DNA of 64,000 bases from UBA1422 sp041859095 (GCA_041859095.1 JBHEKY010000039.1:1-64000); one strand, 5' to 3'; shown: positions 52,852 to 63,596, counted from the first letter of the stretch. A program made the numbers and translations. The notes: a model not told the origin generated them from the sequence alone.

Positions 52852-54072
52852 ATGTCCGGAGGAATACACAATTATTCAGAAATAGGAAAGTTAAAGAAAG
52901 TGCTACTTCATCGTTTAGGCAATGAAATTGAAGCCCTGGTACCGGCTAATTTTGAAAGACTGCTTTTCGACGATATTCCGTATTTAAAAGTAGCCCAACA
53001 AGAGCATGACATTTTTGCCAAGCTTCTTCGGGATAACGGAACGGAAGTCGTTTACTATGTTGATGAAACCGAAAAAGCCCTGAAAGACTTATCGGTCAAA
53101 AAAAGTTTTGTTGAAGATTTTCTTGCAGAAAGCAATATCACATCTCCGGGTATGCGTGAATCCTTGACGGATTATCTGCTGAACAAGCCCACAAGAGAAA
53201 TGGTTGAAACTGTCATATCAGGCATAAAGAAGAATGATGTTGCAGTTTCTCATATTGCCTCCCTAGCTGACTTTATTGCATCGTCATATCCGTATTATAC
53301 TGATCCCATGCCCAACTTATACTTTACAAGAGATCCAGGCGCTTGCCTGGCTGATGGGTTGAATGTTCATCACATGAGCACCAAAGCCAGAAGGCGTGAA
53401 GCGCTTCTTCTGAAGTATATGTATATGCATAATAAGGATTTTGCACCAGATGGAACAAATCTATGGTATGACTACTGTCAGGATTATTCTATCGAAGGTG
53501 GCGACGTGTTGGTAATATCCAAAGACATCATAGGAATTGGGTTGAGTGAAAGAACAACAGCCTGTGGGATTGAGCGCTTTGCAGAAAACATCCTGACCAA
53601 ATCCACCTTCAAAAAGATATTAGTCTTTGATATTCCTAAGACCAGAGCGTTTATGCATCTGGATACGGTATTTACCATGGTGGACTATGACAAGTTTACC
53701 ATCCATCCGGAAATTGAAGGACCTTTGCAGATTTATGCAATCACATTAGGCCCGGATCGGCAAATCCGTTTCGAAAGCCTACAGGATGGACTCCAGCACA
53801 TTTTGAGCACAGAATTGAAACTTCCGGCAGTAGAACTAATTCGATGCGGCGGAGACGACGCCATTGCCGCCCAACGGGAACAGTGGAACGATGGATCCAA
53901 TACCCTTGCCATTGCGCCGGGTGTTGTCATCACCTACGAACGAAATTATGTGACCAATGACCTGCTGGACAAAAAAGGAGTCAAAGTCATCACAATGCCA
54001 AGCTCAGAACTTTCCAGAGGCCGTGGCGGCCCTAGATGCATGAGCTGTCCGGTATCCCGAGAAGATTTATAA
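52852..54072 (+). CDS. arcA: arginine deiminase
   Basis: Hydrolyses arginine to citrulline and ammonia. The 406-residue protein carries NLYFTRDPGA near 160, IEGGDVLVI near 220 , HLDTVFTMVD near 272 and the nucleophilic cysteine region GGPRCMSCPVSRE near 395. GGAAGGAGG precedes the start. Second gene of arcBAC; together the operon makes one ATP per arginine, a common energy source in clostridia. No arginine/ornithine antiporter gene is in the window. Confidence 0.96.
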   Translation: MSGGIHNYSEIGKLKKVLLHRLGNEIEALVPANFERLLFDDIPYLKVAQQEHDIFAKLLRDNGTEVVYYVDETEKALKDLSVKKSFVEDFLAESNITSPGMRESLTDYLLNKPTREMVETVISGIKKNDVAVSHIASLADFIASSYPYYTDPMPNLYFTRDPGACLADGLNVHHMSTKARRREALLLKYMYMHNKDFAPDGTNLWYDYCQDYSIEGGDVLVISKDIIGIGLSERTTACGIERFAENILTKSTFKKILVFDIPKTRAFMHLDTVFTMVDYDKFTIHPEIEGPLQIYAITLGPDRQIRFESLQDGLQHILSTELKLPAVELIRCGGDDAIAAQREQWNDGSNTLAIAPGVVITYERNYVTNDLLDKKGVKVITMPSSELSRGRGGPRCMSCPVSREDL

Positions 54073-54082
54073 GGAGAAATAT

Positions 54083-55030
54083 ATGAGCGCACCAAAAATC
54101 ATTGTTGCATTGGGCGGGAATGCCCTACAATCCGGAGACGGTCCGGCGACCGCTGAGGCGCAGTTGGAAGTCGTAAAAACAACTTGTGAATTTATTGCAG
54201 AAATCAGTCACATGGGATATGAAATGGGCATTGTTCATGGAAACGGCCCACAGGTAGGCAGAATTCTTCTGGCTTCCGAAAGCGCAAAACATGTCACCCC
54301 ACCGATGCCGTTTGATGTATGCGGTGCCATGTCCCAAGGATATATTGGATACCATTTGCAGCAGTGCCTGAAATATTCCCTGAACAAACGGGGCATTAGT
54401 ACTCCAGTGGTAACCGTTGCAACACAGATGGTCGTCGATAAAGACGATCCCGGATTCCAAAACCCTACAAAACCCATCGGACCTTTTTATTCTGAGGCGG
54501 AAGCCCAAGAAATCTCAGAAAAACAGGGTTTTACCATGAAAGAAGACGCCGGAAGGGGATGGCGTCGAGTCGTTGCATCTCCCATTCCCACAAGAATTGT
54601 AGAGATTGAGGCTGTCAAAACATTATGGGATACGACTGTTGTAATTAGTTGTGGAGGCGGTGGCATTCCGGTAATCGAGCATGAAGACGGAAGGCTGGAA
54701 GGAGTTGCAGCTGTTATCGACAAAGATTTCGCAGCTGAATTACTGGCTGAAAGTGTTGAAGCAGAAGTATTGATGATTCTCACGGAGGTCGAAAAGGTAG
54801 CCGTTAACTACAACAAACCCAACCAAGAAAACCTTTCAACTATGACACTGGCAGAAGCGAGAAGGCACGTGGCTGACGGACAGTTTGCTCCGGGAAGCAT
54901 GCTTCCGAAAGTTCAGGCTGCCATGAAATTTGTTGAAAAAAATCCTGGCAAGAAAGCCATCATCACTTCCTTGGACAAAGCCGTACTGGCGCTTCAGGGT
55001 AAGACCGGAACCGTCCTAACCAACTCGTAA
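54083..55030 (+). CDS. arcC: carbamate kinase
   Basis: Makes ATP from carbamoyl phosphate and ADP, the last step of the arginine deiminase pathway. The 315-residue protein starts MSAPKIIVALGGNALQSGDG and has VHGNGPQVG near 52, AVIDKDFAAELLAE near 212, LTEVEKVAVNYNKP near 235 and GSMLPKVQAAMKF near 270. AAGGAG precedes the start, 10 bases after arcA. A terminator-like hairpin follows. Confidence 0.96.
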   Translation: MSAPKIIVALGGNALQSGDGPATAEAQLEVVKTTCEFIAEISHMGYEMGIVHGNGPQVGRILLASESAKHVTPPMPFDVCGAMSQGYIGYHLQQCLKYSLNKRGISTPVVTVATQMVVDKDDPGFQNPTKPIGPFYSEAEAQEISEKQGFTMKEDAGRGWRRVVASPIPTRIVEIEAVKTLWDTTVVISCGGGGIPVIEHEDGRLEGVAAVIDKDFAAELLAESVEAEVLMILTEVEKVAVNYNKPNQENLSTMTLAEARRHVADGQFAPGSMLPKVQAAMKFVEKNPGKKAIITSLDKAVLALQGKTGTVLTNS

Positions 55031-55072
55031 TTGAGAAGAGAAGTCGTGTTCCCTTTCAGAAACATAAAGAAG

Positions 55073-55114
55073 ACAGCACTTGCAACGGAAACCCCGAATG
55101 TGAGTGCTGTTTTG
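55073..55114 (+). terminator. arc operon terminator
   Basis: ACAGCACT (55073-55080) and AGTGCTGT (55103-55110) pair over a 22-base loop and are followed by TTTG. The T run is short, so the efficiency is uncertain. Confidence 0.5.
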
Positions 55115-55160
55115 ACTTACATAGACTGTAGGAAAGGTTGGGGGACTTGGGGATTTCTGG

Positions 55161-55189
55161 TTGTATTATTCACATATTAATGGTAAAAT
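55161..55189 (+). promoter_or_regulatory. promoter before CYTH gene
   Basis: TTGTAT (55161-55166), 17 bases, TAAAAT (55184-55189), about 30 bases before the start at 55221. It may drive the CYTH gene and tig. Confidence 0.6.
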
Positions 55190-55220
55190 ATTTGAGTTCG
55201 CAACGAAAGAAAGGAGCCTT

Positions 55221-55847
55221 ATGGAAATAGAACTAAAGTACTCCATTGGGACGGTTGAAATCGCTGACGCCATATGGGAAGACGAAGAAGTAAGTTTGAT
55301 GGAAGAAGACGGCTCCCGATGTCGGGAAGAGTTGAGAGCCACATACTATGACACTGATGAATTTGACCTTTTAAAGCACAACATAGCATATCGAATCAGA
55401 GAAGAAGGAACCCGTTTTATTGCCACCCTCAAATGGAACGGCAAAACCATCGGGGCACTTCATACCAGAGAAGAGTTAAATGTGAATCTAGGGCAAGGAA
55501 AATGCGCAGATCAACCAGATCCAACGGTGTTTTCTCAGAGCGAAATCGGAGTGGAGCTGCTGGAGATAATTGGCAATAAAGCGCTGCGAGGCTTCATCGA
55601 AGTTCATGTTTCAAGGCGAAAGGTAAGGGTAGATAACAATCAAGCGATTTTGGAAATCGCGTTGGATACCGGATTGGTCTTGACCAAAAACGGAACCTGC
55701 CTTATCTCTGAAGCAGAGATTGAACTATACTCCGGCAAAGAAGAGGAACTCATCTCTTTGGGAGATAAGTTGGCACAAAGATATGGACTTGTGCCAGAAA
55801 CAAGAAGTAAATTCGCACGGGGCTTGGCCCTGCTTGGTAAAATTTAG
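55221..55847 (+). CDS. CYTH-domain protein
   Basis: CYTH proteins form a tunnel that binds triphosphates; members are inorganic triphosphatases, thiamine triphosphatases or class IV adenylyl cyclases. The 208-residue protein starts MEIELKYSI, which gives the hallmark ExExK (Glu2, Glu4, Lys6), and then shows TYYDTDEFDLLKHNIAYRIR (about 45-64), RFIATLKWNGK near 69 and EAEIELYSG near 168. AAAGGAGCC precedes 55221. Triphosphatase is the likeliest activity in bacteria. It lies 28 bases before tig. Confidence 0.88.
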   Translation: MEIELKYSIGTVEIADAIWEDEEVSLMEEDGSRCREELRATYYDTDEFDLLKHNIAYRIREEGTRFIATLKWNGKTIGALHTREELNVNLGQGKCADQPDPTVFSQSEIGVELLEIIGNKALRGFIEVHVSRRKVRVDNNQAILEIALDTGLVLTKNGTCLISEAEIELYSGKEEELISLGDKLAQRYGLVPETRSKFARGLALLGKI

Positions 55848-55875
55848 CACAAATATTTTGAAGGAGAAACAATTC

Positions 55876-57159
55876 ATGAAAGCAACATTTATTTCAAAAG
55901 AGAAGAACACCGCAAAATTCAGCGTGGAATTCACAGCAGAAGAGCTGGAACAGGCTATGATTAAGGAGTATCAGGAAACCAAAGATAAGTACCAGATTGA
56001 TGGCTTCAGAAAGGGAAAAGCCCCAAGAAGCATTCTAGAAAAGCATTATGGCGAAGGAATCTTTCTGGAAGGCGCCATCAACACCATGATTAATGAGGCT
56101 TACCCTAAAGCAGCCGACGAACTGGGCCTGGAGGTTATTGATCGTCCTACCGTAGATTTTGGAGATGTTAAAAAAGGCAGTGGATTTACCATTACCGTTT
56201 CAGTTGAAGTATACCCGGAGATCGTCGTAAAAGACTACCTGGGCGTCAAATCCGAAAAAATCAATGTTGAAGTATTGGATGCTGACGTTGATGCCGAGAT
56301 CGAAAAAATGCAGCAAAGGAATGCCCGTATGGTAGCCGTAGAACGGCCTGCTGAGAACGGGGACACTGTTTTGTTGAACTATAAAGGATTTGTCGGCGAT
56401 CATCAGTTTGAAGGTGGCACAGCAGAACAGCAGCCCTTGAAGCTGGGTTCGAACTCGTTCATCCCCGGATTCGAAGAGCAACTGGTTGGCATCTGCATCA
56501 ATGAAGACCGTGACGTAAAAGTAACATTCCCCGAAGAATACCATTCGGAAGAATTGGCTGGCAAAGAAGCCGTATTCAAGTGTAGTGTCAATGAAATCAA
56601 AGCGGAAGAGAAACCTGTTTTGGATGATGATTTTGCCAAAGATGTCAGCGAGTTTGATACTCTTGCGGAACTAAAAGCAGACGCCAAGAAAAAACTACAA
56701 GAATCAAAAGAAGCCCAAGCGCTGCTCAAGATGAAAGACTCCGTTCTTGCAAAAGTATATGAAGCCAACGATATTGATATTCCCGAAGTATTGGTAGAAG
56801 ACGAAATTACTTCCATGATGCAGGAGTTTGATCAACAGCTCCGTTCCCAAGGATTGGATCTCGAGAAATATTTCGAGTATCTGCAGAAGGATCAAGCAGA
56901 ATTCAGAACTGAACTTAGAGACGATGCGTTCAGAAAGGTGAAGACCCGGATGATTGTTTCCGCCATCGCACAAGCTGAAGGGATTACGGTAACGCCGGAA
57001 GAATTGGAAGCTGACATCGACATGATGGCCGCACAATACAAGCTTGAGCCGGCAAAAATCAAAGAAATGTTGGGTGCCGAAAATCTGGCATTCCTCGAGA
57101 AGGACATCAAAATGCGAAAAGCAATGGACTTCGTTTTCGAAAAGGCGATCATTAAATAG
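55876..57159 (+). CDS. tig: trigger factor
   Basis: Ribosome-bound chaperone and prolyl isomerase, 427 residues. The ribosome-binding loop [12 protein letters not shown] is near 43-54, the FKBP-type domain lies at about 160-245 ([27 protein letters not shown]), and the helical C-terminal arms follow. The start at 55876 is set by AAGGAG; the frame upstream overlaps the CYTH gene and is a shadow. It leads the tig-clpP-clpX-lon-ysxC cluster typical of Firmicutes. Confidence 0.96.
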   Translation: MKATFISKEKNTAKFSVEFTAEELEQAMIKEYQETKDKYQIDGFRKGKAPRSILEKHYGEGIFLEGAINTMINEAYPKAADELGLEVIDRPTVDFGDVKKGSGFTITVSVEVYPEIVVKDYLGVKSEKINVEVLDADVDAEIEKMQQRNARMVAVERPAENGDTVLLNYKGFVGDHQFEGGTAEQQPLKLGSNSFIPGFEEQLVGICINEDRDVKVTFPEEYHSEELAGKEAVFKCSVNEIKAEEKPVLDDDFAKDVSEFDTLAELKADAKKKLQESKEAQALLKMKDSVLAKVYEANDIDIPEVLVEDEITSMMQEFDQQLRSQGLDLEKYFEYLQKDQAEFRTELRDDAFRKVKTRMIVSAIAQAEGITVTPEELEADIDMMAAQYKLEPAKIKEMLGAENLAFLEKDIKMRKAMDFVFEKAIIK

Positions 57160-57193
57160 TGAAACGCCAAAGACCACAGGAAGGAGCAGCAAA

Positions 57194-57775
57194 ATGGCTT
57201 TAATTCCATATGTAATTGAACAGGACGGTAGGGGTGAACGCTCCTATGACATTTATTCCAGAATGCTTAAAGACCGGATTATCTTTATTGGTGAAGCCAT
57301 CGATGAACATCTCGCTAGTCTGGTAGTGGCCCAACTCCTGTTTTTGGAAGCCGAAGATCCCGAAAAGGATATTTGCATCTATATTAACAGCCCCGGTGGC
57401 TCGGTGACTGCAGGCATGGCCATCTATGATACCATGCAATATGTCAAACCGGATATTTCCACTATTTGTGTGGGAATGGCAGCGAGCATGGGCGCATTCC
57501 TGCTTTCTGCAGGAACCAATGGCAAACGATTCGCATTACCCAATGCCGAGATTATGATTCACCAGCCTTTGGGGGGAATTAACGGTCAAGCAGAAGACAT
57601 CAGAATCCATGCCGAATGGATCATTAAAACCCGGGAGAAGCTCAATGTGATTCTCAGTAAAAACACCGGACAGCCCTTGAGCACCATCGAAAAAGATACA
57701 GATAGAGACAACTTTATGAGTGCGCCGGAAGCAGCGGCATATGGTTTAGTGGACAAAGTGATAACATCCCGATAA
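57194..57775 (+). CDS. clpP: ATP-dependent Clp protease proteolytic subunit
   Basis: Barrel-forming serine peptidase, 193 residues. The N-terminal segment [22 protein letters not shown] is standard; catalytic residues are Ser in [13 protein letters not shown] near 98, His in MIHQPLGG near 123 and Asp in [11 protein letters not shown] near 172. AAGGAGC precedes the start at 57194; a longer frame overlaps tig and is rejected. It works with ClpX encoded next, including on SsrA-tagged proteins. Confidence 0.97.
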   Translation: MALIPYVIEQDGRGERSYDIYSRMLKDRIIFIGEAIDEHLASLVVAQLLFLEAEDPEKDICIYINSPGGSVTAGMAIYDTMQYVKPDISTICVGMAASMGAFLLSAGTNGKRFALPNAEIMIHQPLGGINGQAEDIRIHAEWIIKTREKLNVILSKNTGQPLSTIEKDTDRDNFMSAPEAAAYGLVDKVITSR

Positions 57776-57825
57776 ACCAAAAAACAGTTTACCAACAATC
57801 ACAAAATTAGGAGAAAACCAACCTT

Positions 57826-59088
57826 ATGACCAAATACGACGAAAACTTTGAAATAAAATGCTCATTTTGCGGCAGACCTCAAAGCCAGGTAAAACGCCTG
57901 GTCGCTGGACCTGAAGTTTACATTTGTAATGAATGTGTTGACCTTTGTCTGGACATCATCAAAGAAGGCTTGGAAGAGCCCAAGGAACTGGAAGAAAGCG
58001 GCGAATTTGTGTTGCCTACCCCCCGTGAATTGGCTAAATCACTTTCTGAATATGTCATTGGACAGGACGTCGCAAAAAAAGCCCTTTCCGTTGCGGTGTA
58101 CAATCACTACAAACGAGTAAAGAGCATGACAACACTGGAACAGGATGGCGTAGAGCTCCAAAAGAGCAACATCGTTATGATTGGTCCCACCGGGTCCGGC
58201 AAAACTTTACTGGCCCAGACCTTGGCCAAAATTCTGCAAGTACCGTTTGCCATTGCTGATGCCACCGCACTAACGGAGGCTGGCTATGTCGGCGAAGATG
58301 TAGAAAATATTTTACTCCGTCTGTTGCAGGCTGCTGATTTTGATGTAGAAAAGGCCCAGCGTGGGATCATCTATGTGGATGAAATTGATAAGATTTCCAA
58401 GAAATCCGACAACGTGTCCATCACAAGAGATGTCAGCGGAGAGGGTGTACAACAGGCACTCCTCAAGATTCTGGAAGGAACCATTGCCAACGTGCCACCT
58501 CAGGGCGGACGGAAGCATCCCCACCAAGAGTTTATCCAGTTTGATACGACGAATGTCATGTTCATTTGCGGGGGGGCCTTTGACGGCCTCGAAAAAATTA
58601 TCCGCAAACGACTGGGTGAAAAAGTCATCGGCTTCAACGCCGCCCAAAAGAAAAATGACAAAGATGTGCCGGAAACCCTCAAAATGGTTCAGCCGGAAGA
58701 TTTACTCCGGTATGGTTTGATTCCTGAATTCATCGGACGTTTACCGGTGATTGTCACACTAGATCCTCTTACAGAAGATGCCTTGGTGGAGATTATCACC
58801 AAACCAAAAAACGCCTTGTTGAAGCAGTACAAAAAACTTTTCTCTATGGATAATGTGGAGCTTGAAATTGAAGAAGATGCCATCCGCAGGATTGCACACA
58901 AAGCCCTCGAAAAGAAAACAGGAGCAAGAGGCCTTCGCAACATCATGGAAACCATCATGACGGACATCATGTACGAGATTCCTTCTCGCAAAGATGTGGC
59001 GAAATGCATTATCACCAAGGCAACAGTAGATGAGGAAGTGAGACCTACTTTGGTCCTTTTAGACTCAGATAAAAAGGCGGCTTCCTAG
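57826..59088 (+). CDS. clpX: Clp protease ATP-binding subunit ClpX
   Basis: AAA+ unfoldase that feeds ClpP, 420 residues. An N-terminal C4 zinc finger ([16 protein letters not shown], about 12-45) is followed by Walker A GPTGSGKT near 122, the pore loop GYVGEDV near 150, Walker B YVDEIDK near 183, and the IGF loop for ClpP docking (KVIGFNA near 267). The start at 57826 follows TAGGAG. Unlike many genomes, clpP and clpX are followed by lon. Confidence 0.97.
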   Translation: MTKYDENFEIKCSFCGRPQSQVKRLVAGPEVYICNECVDLCLDIIKEGLEEPKELEESGEFVLPTPRELAKSLSEYVIGQDVAKKALSVAVYNHYKRVKSMTTLEQDGVELQKSNIVMIGPTGSGKTLLAQTLAKILQVPFAIADATALTEAGYVGEDVENILLRLLQAADFDVEKAQRGIIYVDEIDKISKKSDNVSITRDVSGEGVQQALLKILEGTIANVPPQGGRKHPHQEFIQFDTTNVMFICGGAFDGLEKIIRKRLGEKVIGFNAAQKKNDKDVPETLKMVQPEDLLRYGLIPEFIGRLPVIVTLDPLTEDALVEIITKPKNALLKQYKKLFSMDNVELEIEEDAIRRIAHKALEKKTGARGLRNIMETIMTDIMYEIPSRKDVAKCIITKATVDEEVRPTLVLLDSDKKAAS

Positions 59089-59117
59089 GTCGCCTTATTC
59101 ATTCAAAGGAGAATACT

Positions 59118-61472
59118 ATGGCAGAAGATAAAATTGAAGTAAGAGAAGATGGCAAAATGGTTTTACCCATGATTCCGCTTCGGGGCATGACGATTTTTCC
59201 AAATATGGTTCTGCATTTCGACATCGGAAGAGAAAAATCCATTAACGCCTTAGAAAAGGCGATGATTAAGAACCAATATATTTTTTTGGCAGCCCAGACA
59301 GACGAAACCACCGACCTGCCCACCAACAATGATTTTTATCATATGGGCACAATCGCAAAGATTAAACAGATGCTAAAGCTTCCCGGTGATTCGATCCGGG
59401 TGCTTGTGGAAGGCGTAAGCAGGGGGCGAATTGAAGAAATTCTATTCGAAGTTCCTTATTTTAAATGCGCTGTCTCTCAAATTATTGATGAGGAACCGGA
59501 CCCGATACCGGCCAGAATGGAAGCACTGATGCGTTCCGTGCTGGGGAACTTTGACAGCTATCTGGCGCTAAACCAGAAGCTTTCTTCGGATATCTTTCCA
59601 ACGGTAGCCACCATTGGTCAGCCAGGTCGTTTTGCAGACCTGATAGCAGGCCATATGGATCTGAAAGTTGAAGAAAAACAAGAACTTTTGGAGACGCTGG
59701 ATATTACCGAACGCATGGACAAACTGAACACCATGCTGGTACGTGAAATTGAAATTCTCAACATCGAGCAAGATATCAGCAGTAAGGTGAAAACCCAAAT
59801 AAACCAGAATCAGCGGGAATATTATTTGCGTGAACAAATGCGTGCCATCCAGGAAGAGCTGGGTACCGACGAAGATGTGGAAGGTGAGATTAACCAGTGG
59901 TACAAACAATTGGAAGAACTAAACCTCCCCGAAAAGACACGTACAAAAGTAGAAAAAGAAATCAAGCGGATGTCAAAGATGCAAGCGTCTTCGGCCGAAA
60001 GTTCCGTCATCCGGACCTATATTGAAACCATTCTTTCCCTTCCATGGAACAAAGAAACTGAAAGCAACATCGATTTGAAGCATGCCGAGGCAATTTTGGA
60101 AGAAGACCATTATGGCCTGGGGAAAGTGAAAGAGCGGGTGCTGGAGTATCTGGCGGTTGTGGAGCTTTCTCACAAAATCAAAGGTCCAATTCTTTGCCTG
60201 GTGGGTCCTCCGGGAACCGGTAAAACTTCCATCGCCAAATCGGTGGCGCGAGCAGTCAACCGTGAGTTTGTGCGTATGTCGTTAGGCGGCGTTCGTGATG
60301 AAGCGGAAATCCGTGGTCATCGTAGAACCTATATTGGAGCAATCCCAGGTAGAGTCATCAATGCAATCAAGGATGCAGGTTCCAAAAACCCTGTTTTCCT
60401 TTTCGATGAAGTGGACAAAATCGGCGCGGACTTCAAAGGCGATCCGGCGTCTGCATTATTGGAGGTTTTAGATCCCGAGCAAAACAAAGACTTCACTGAT
60501 CACTATCTGGAAACCCCGTTTGACCTTTCCAAGGTGATGTTTATCGCAACAGCGAATACAACCGATACAATTCCAAGGCCACTATTGGACCGAATGGAAG
60601 TCATCGAAGTGATGGGCTACACGGAAGAAGAAAAATTGAACATTGCACAGAAATACTTGGTGCCCAAAAAAGTGACGGAACATGGGCTTCAACCCGAGAA
60701 TATTTTGATTTCAGAAGACGCCATTCGGGATATAATAAACTATTACACCAGAGAATCCGGTGTCCGAAATCTGGAGCGAGAAATTGCCAATCTTTGCAGA
60801 AAGGTAGCGCGCAAAACCGTTTCCGGACGTCGTAAGAAATTTTCTATCAATGCGACAAATTTAGAAGAATATTTGGGCAAAAAGAAATACAGATATGATA
60901 AAATAGAAAATGAGAAAGAAATAGGCGTCACCACAGGACTAGCCTGGACAATTGTGGGCGGGGATACCCTGTTCATCGAAACTTCGGCTGTTCCCGGCAC
61001 AGGGAAATTGCAACTGACCGGTCAATTGGGAGATGTCATGCAGGAATCCGCCAAGGCGGGCATTAGCTACATCCGTTCCGTAACCGAAAAGTTTGGAATT
61101 GACGAAGACTTCTACAAAAATATGGACATCCATCTTCATATTCCGGAAGGCGCTACCCCAAAAGATGGCCCATCAGCCGGTGTGACCATGTGTGTCGCCA
61201 TGATTTCTACTCTGACCAAAACTCCGGCTCGAAAAGATGTAGCTATGACGGGTGAAATAACCCTTCGAGGCAATGTGCTACCTGTAGGTGGCATCCGCGA
61301 AAAGGTTCTGGCTGCCCATCGCGCAGGCATCAGGCTGGTCTTGCTTCCCGCTGATAATGAGCGAGACATTGAAGACATTCCCGTAAATGTTAGGAAGGCA
61401 ATGAAGTTTGTCCTGATTCGAAATGTGGATGATGCTATCAAACATGTATTGATTGGAATCAAAAAATGCTAA
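59118..61472 (+). CDS. lon: ATP-dependent protease Lon
   Basis: Homo-oligomeric AAA+ serine protease, 784 residues. The N-terminal LON substrate domain (about 14-205), helical region, Walker A GPPGTGKTS near 361, Walker B FLFDEVDKIG near 425 and the proteolytic domain with the catalytic Ser in PKDGPSAGVTM near 685 and the Lys in IREKVLAAHRAG near 728. AAAGGAG precedes the start. Its last codons overlap the ysxC start by seven bases. Confidence 0.97.
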   Translation: MAEDKIEVREDGKMVLPMIPLRGMTIFPNMVLHFDIGREKSINALEKAMIKNQYIFLAAQTDETTDLPTNNDFYHMGTIAKIKQMLKLPGDSIRVLVEGVSRGRIEEILFEVPYFKCAVSQIIDEEPDPIPARMEALMRSVLGNFDSYLALNQKLSSDIFPTVATIGQPGRFADLIAGHMDLKVEEKQELLETLDITERMDKLNTMLVREIEILNIEQDISSKVKTQINQNQREYYLREQMRAIQEELGTDEDVEGEINQWYKQLEELNLPEKTRTKVEKEIKRMSKMQASSAESSVIRTYIETILSLPWNKETESNIDLKHAEAILEEDHYGLGKVKERVLEYLAVVELSHKIKGPILCLVGPPGTGKTSIAKSVARAVNREFVRMSLGGVRDEAEIRGHRRTYIGAIPGRVINAIKDAGSKNPVFLFDEVDKIGADFKGDPASALLEVLDPEQNKDFTDHYLETPFDLSKVMFIATANTTDTIPRPLLDRMEVIEVMGYTEEEKLNIAQKYLVPKKVTEHGLQPENILISEDAIRDIINYYTRESGVRNLEREIANLCRKVARKTVSGRRKKFSINATNLEEYLGKKKYRYDKIENEKEIGVTTGLAWTIVGGDTLFIETSAVPGTGKLQLTGQLGDVMQESAKAGISYIRSVTEKFGIDEDFYKNMDIHLHIPEGATPKDGPSAGVTMCVAMISTLTKTPARKDVAMTGEITLRGNVLPVGGIREKVLAAHRAGIRLVLLPADNERDIEDIPVNVRKAMKFVLIRNVDDAIKHVLIGIKKC

Positions 61473-62059
61473 TCAAAAAAGCGGAATTGGTTGCAGTGAC
61501 AGCCAAACGGGAACAATACCCTCCCGAAGATATGTATGAAATCGCATTTGTAGGACGATCCAATGTTGGAAAGTCCTCTTTGCTGAATCTGCTGACCAAC
61601 CGCAAAGCACTGGCAAGAGTCAGTGGTAACCCTGGCAAGACCAGAACCATCAATTTCTATGAGGTCAATGGTGAGTTTCGAATTGCAGATTTGCCCGGCT
61701 ATGGCTATGCTAAAGTATCAAAGAGCATTAGCGCAACTTGGAGTGGGATGATAGATACATACCTCAAAGACCGAGCTAAACTAATCAAAGTGGTGCAGTT
61801 GGTGGACATCCGCCATGCGCCATCGGCTTTAGACATACAGATGTATGACTACTTGAAGCACTATGGATTGGACGGTCTTGTGGTGGCCACCAAATCCGAT
61901 AAGATTTCCAAAAATGAGACCACCAAATCGATAACACAAATACGGAAGAGTTTACGAATGGAACCGGATGATTTGGTGATACCAATTTCAGCACTAAACA
62001 AAAAAGGGCATGAAGACTTGTTGACAGCTATGGAAGACATATTAAACGCCCAGGAATAA
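61466..62059 (+). CDS. ysxC: ribosome biogenesis GTPase YsxC/EngB
   Basis: Small GTPase needed for assembly of the large ribosomal subunit, 197 residues. G motifs: GRSNVGKSSLLN near 30 (G1), DLPGYGYAKVS near 75 (G3) and TKSDKI near 140 (G4); RVSGNPGKTRTINF lies between. Overlaps lon, as in many Firmicutes, and is also called engB or yihA. Confidence 0.96.
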   Translation: MLIKKAELVAVTAKREQYPPEDMYEIAFVGRSNVGKSSLLNLLTNRKALARVSGNPGKTRTINFYEVNGEFRIADLPGYGYAKVSKSISATWSGMIDTYLKDRAKLIKVVQLVDIRHAPSALDIQMYDYLKHYGLDGLVVATKSDKISKNETTKSITQIRKSLRMEPDDLVIPISALNKKGHEDLLTAMEDILNAQE

Positions 62060-62069
62060 AGGAGCACCA

Positions 62070-62441
62070 ATGCAGTTTCTCGTTGCATTTAACATCATTT
62101 TCAAGCGGATTAAAGCAATCCGGTTTCTATTAATGGACAAAGATGTTCACCTATGGAAAAAGGCGCTGATTGTTGCGGGTTTAATTTATCTCTTTCTTCC
62201 GGTTGATCTGATTCCACCTGTGCTTTTTCCCATTGCATGGATGGACGATTTTGTTCTATGGCTTTGGATTCTCTGGGTTCTTCGAAAAACTCTGGACAAA
62301 TACTGGATGGGAGAAACCGAGGATTATTCCAAAAAATATAAAGGAAAAGAAGTGATTGACGACGTAGACTATGAAGTCAAAGATGAGACGAAAGAGAAAC
62401 CAGAAGCTGAAACCCAAAAACAAGGAGTGAAGAATGAATAA
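62070..62441 (+). CDS. DUF1232 membrane protein
   Basis: A 123-residue protein with the DUF1232 core: a helix, then YLFLPVDLIPPVLFPIAWMDD around residues 31-52 and a second helix (FVLWLWILWVL). The last 45 residues are highly charged (Glu/Lys/Asp), a cytoplasmic tail without recognisable fold. AAGGAGC precedes the start. DUF1232 proteins are common in bacteria and their function is not established. It overlaps hpt by eight bases. Confidence 0.85.
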   Translation: MQFLVAFNIIFKRIKAIRFLLMDKDVHLWKKALIVAGLIYLFLPVDLIPPVLFPIAWMDDFVLWLWILWVLRKTLDKYWMGETEDYSKKYKGKEVIDDVDYEVKDETKEKPEAETQKQGVKNE

Positions 62442-62967
62442 GAGTCAGGTCATCGGCGAAATCATGATCAGCCAGGAAGAAATTCAACAGCGTGCTATAG
62501 AAATAGCAGCTCAAATTACCAAGGACTATGAAGGCGAGAGTGTGTTGCTCGTGGGCATTCTACGAGGCGCGGTTCCCTGGATGGTGGATGTGATGAAACA
62601 TATCGACCTGGATGTAGAAATTGATTTTATGGCGGTCAGCAGCTATGGTGCGGCAACGAAAAGCACCGGTGTCGTTAAGATCAACAAAGATTTGGATTCC
62701 GACATTGAAGGAAGACACGTCATCATCGTGGAAGATATTGTTGATACAGGAATCACGCTCCAATACCTGACCGGTTATCTTGAAAATAGACAACCAAAAA
62801 GCATAAAAATCTGTGCGCTTCTGGACAAACCAGCCAGAAGACGGGCGGATGTCTACGGTGATTACATCGGCTTCACAGTAGAAGACAAGTTCATTGTAGG
62901 ATACGGCCTGGACTTTAACCAAAAGTACAGACAGCTGCCATATATCAGCTGCTTAGCCGAGGATTAA
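62434..62967 (+). CDS. hpt: hypoxanthine phosphoribosyltransferase
   Basis: Salvages hypoxanthine and guanine to IMP and GMP with PRPP. The 177-residue protein has LLVGILRGAVPWM near 36, the flexible loop SSYG near 69, the PRPP motif VIIVEDIVDTGITL near 93 and the purine-recognition region YIGFTVEDKFIVGYGLD (about 145-162). AAGGAGTG precedes the start; the family members often begin nearer codon 11, but the ribosome site supports 62434. Confidence 0.95.
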   Translation: MNKSQVIGEIMISQEEIQQRAIEIAAQITKDYEGESVLLVGILRGAVPWMVDVMKHIDLDVEIDFMAVSSYGAATKSTGVVKINKDLDSDIEGRHVIIVEDIVDTGITLQYLTGYLENRQPKSIKICALLDKPARRRADVYGDYIGFTVEDKFIVGYGLDFNQKYRQLPYISCLAED

Positions 62968-62987
62968 TAGAAGGAGGACTGCAACAA

Positions 62988-63560
62988 ATGAGTAATGAGG
63001 TACAAATCGGACTATCCAACAAGCACTTACACTTGAGACAAGAAGATGTGGATACATTGTTTGGAAAAGGTCATTGCCTAACCCACACAAAAGATCTGCT
63101 TCAGCCAGGACAATATGCCTGTGACGAGAAGGTGGACATCGTCGGACCCAAAGGGGTTCTCAAAGGTGTTCGAGTGCTAGGTCCGGCCAGACCGGAAACC
63201 CAGGTTGAGCTGGCGCTGACTGATGCTAGGGCTATTGGAATCAAAGTACCGGTAAGAGAATCCGGCAAATTGGATGGAACTCCGGGTTGTAAATTGATAG
63301 GACCGGCTGGTGAAGTCACACTTGAAAAGGGTGTCATCGCGGCGCTAAGACATGTTCACTTGTCCCCAGCGCAGGCGGAAGCCATCGGGGTAAAAGACAA
63401 GGACATCGTAAGCGTGAAAGTAGAAGGTGAAAGAGGCCTGATTTTCAATAACGTTCTGGTTCGGGCTGGGGATGCTTATTTTGGCGAAATCCATTTTGAT
63501 ACCGATGAAGGCAATGCAGCCGGACTGGGTCCTGATGCAGTTGGCGCAATCATCAAATAA
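62988..63560 (+). CDS. pduL: PduL-type phosphate acyltransferase
   Basis: Swaps CoA and phosphate on acyl groups (acetyl or propionyl), an alternative to Pta that links acetyl-CoA to acetyl phosphate. The 190-residue protein has two zinc-ligand histidine motifs, SNKHLHL near residue 10-16 and RHVHLSP near 120, plus LGPARPETQVE near 65 and GEIHFDTDEGNA near 165. No extended N-terminal targeting peptide for a microcompartment is present, so it is likely a cytosolic phosphotransacetylase. AGGAGG precedes the start. Confidence 0.94.
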   Translation: MSNEVQIGLSNKHLHLRQEDVDTLFGKGHCLTHTKDLLQPGQYACDEKVDIVGPKGVLKGVRVLGPARPETQVELALTDARAIGIKVPVRESGKLDGTPGCKLIGPAGEVTLEKGVIAALRHVHLSPAQAEAIGVKDKDIVSVKVEGERGLIFNNVLVRAGDAYFGEIHFDTDEGNAAGLGPDAVGAIIK

Positions 63561-63596
63561 CTCAATAACCAACATTAAACATTATACTTAAACATA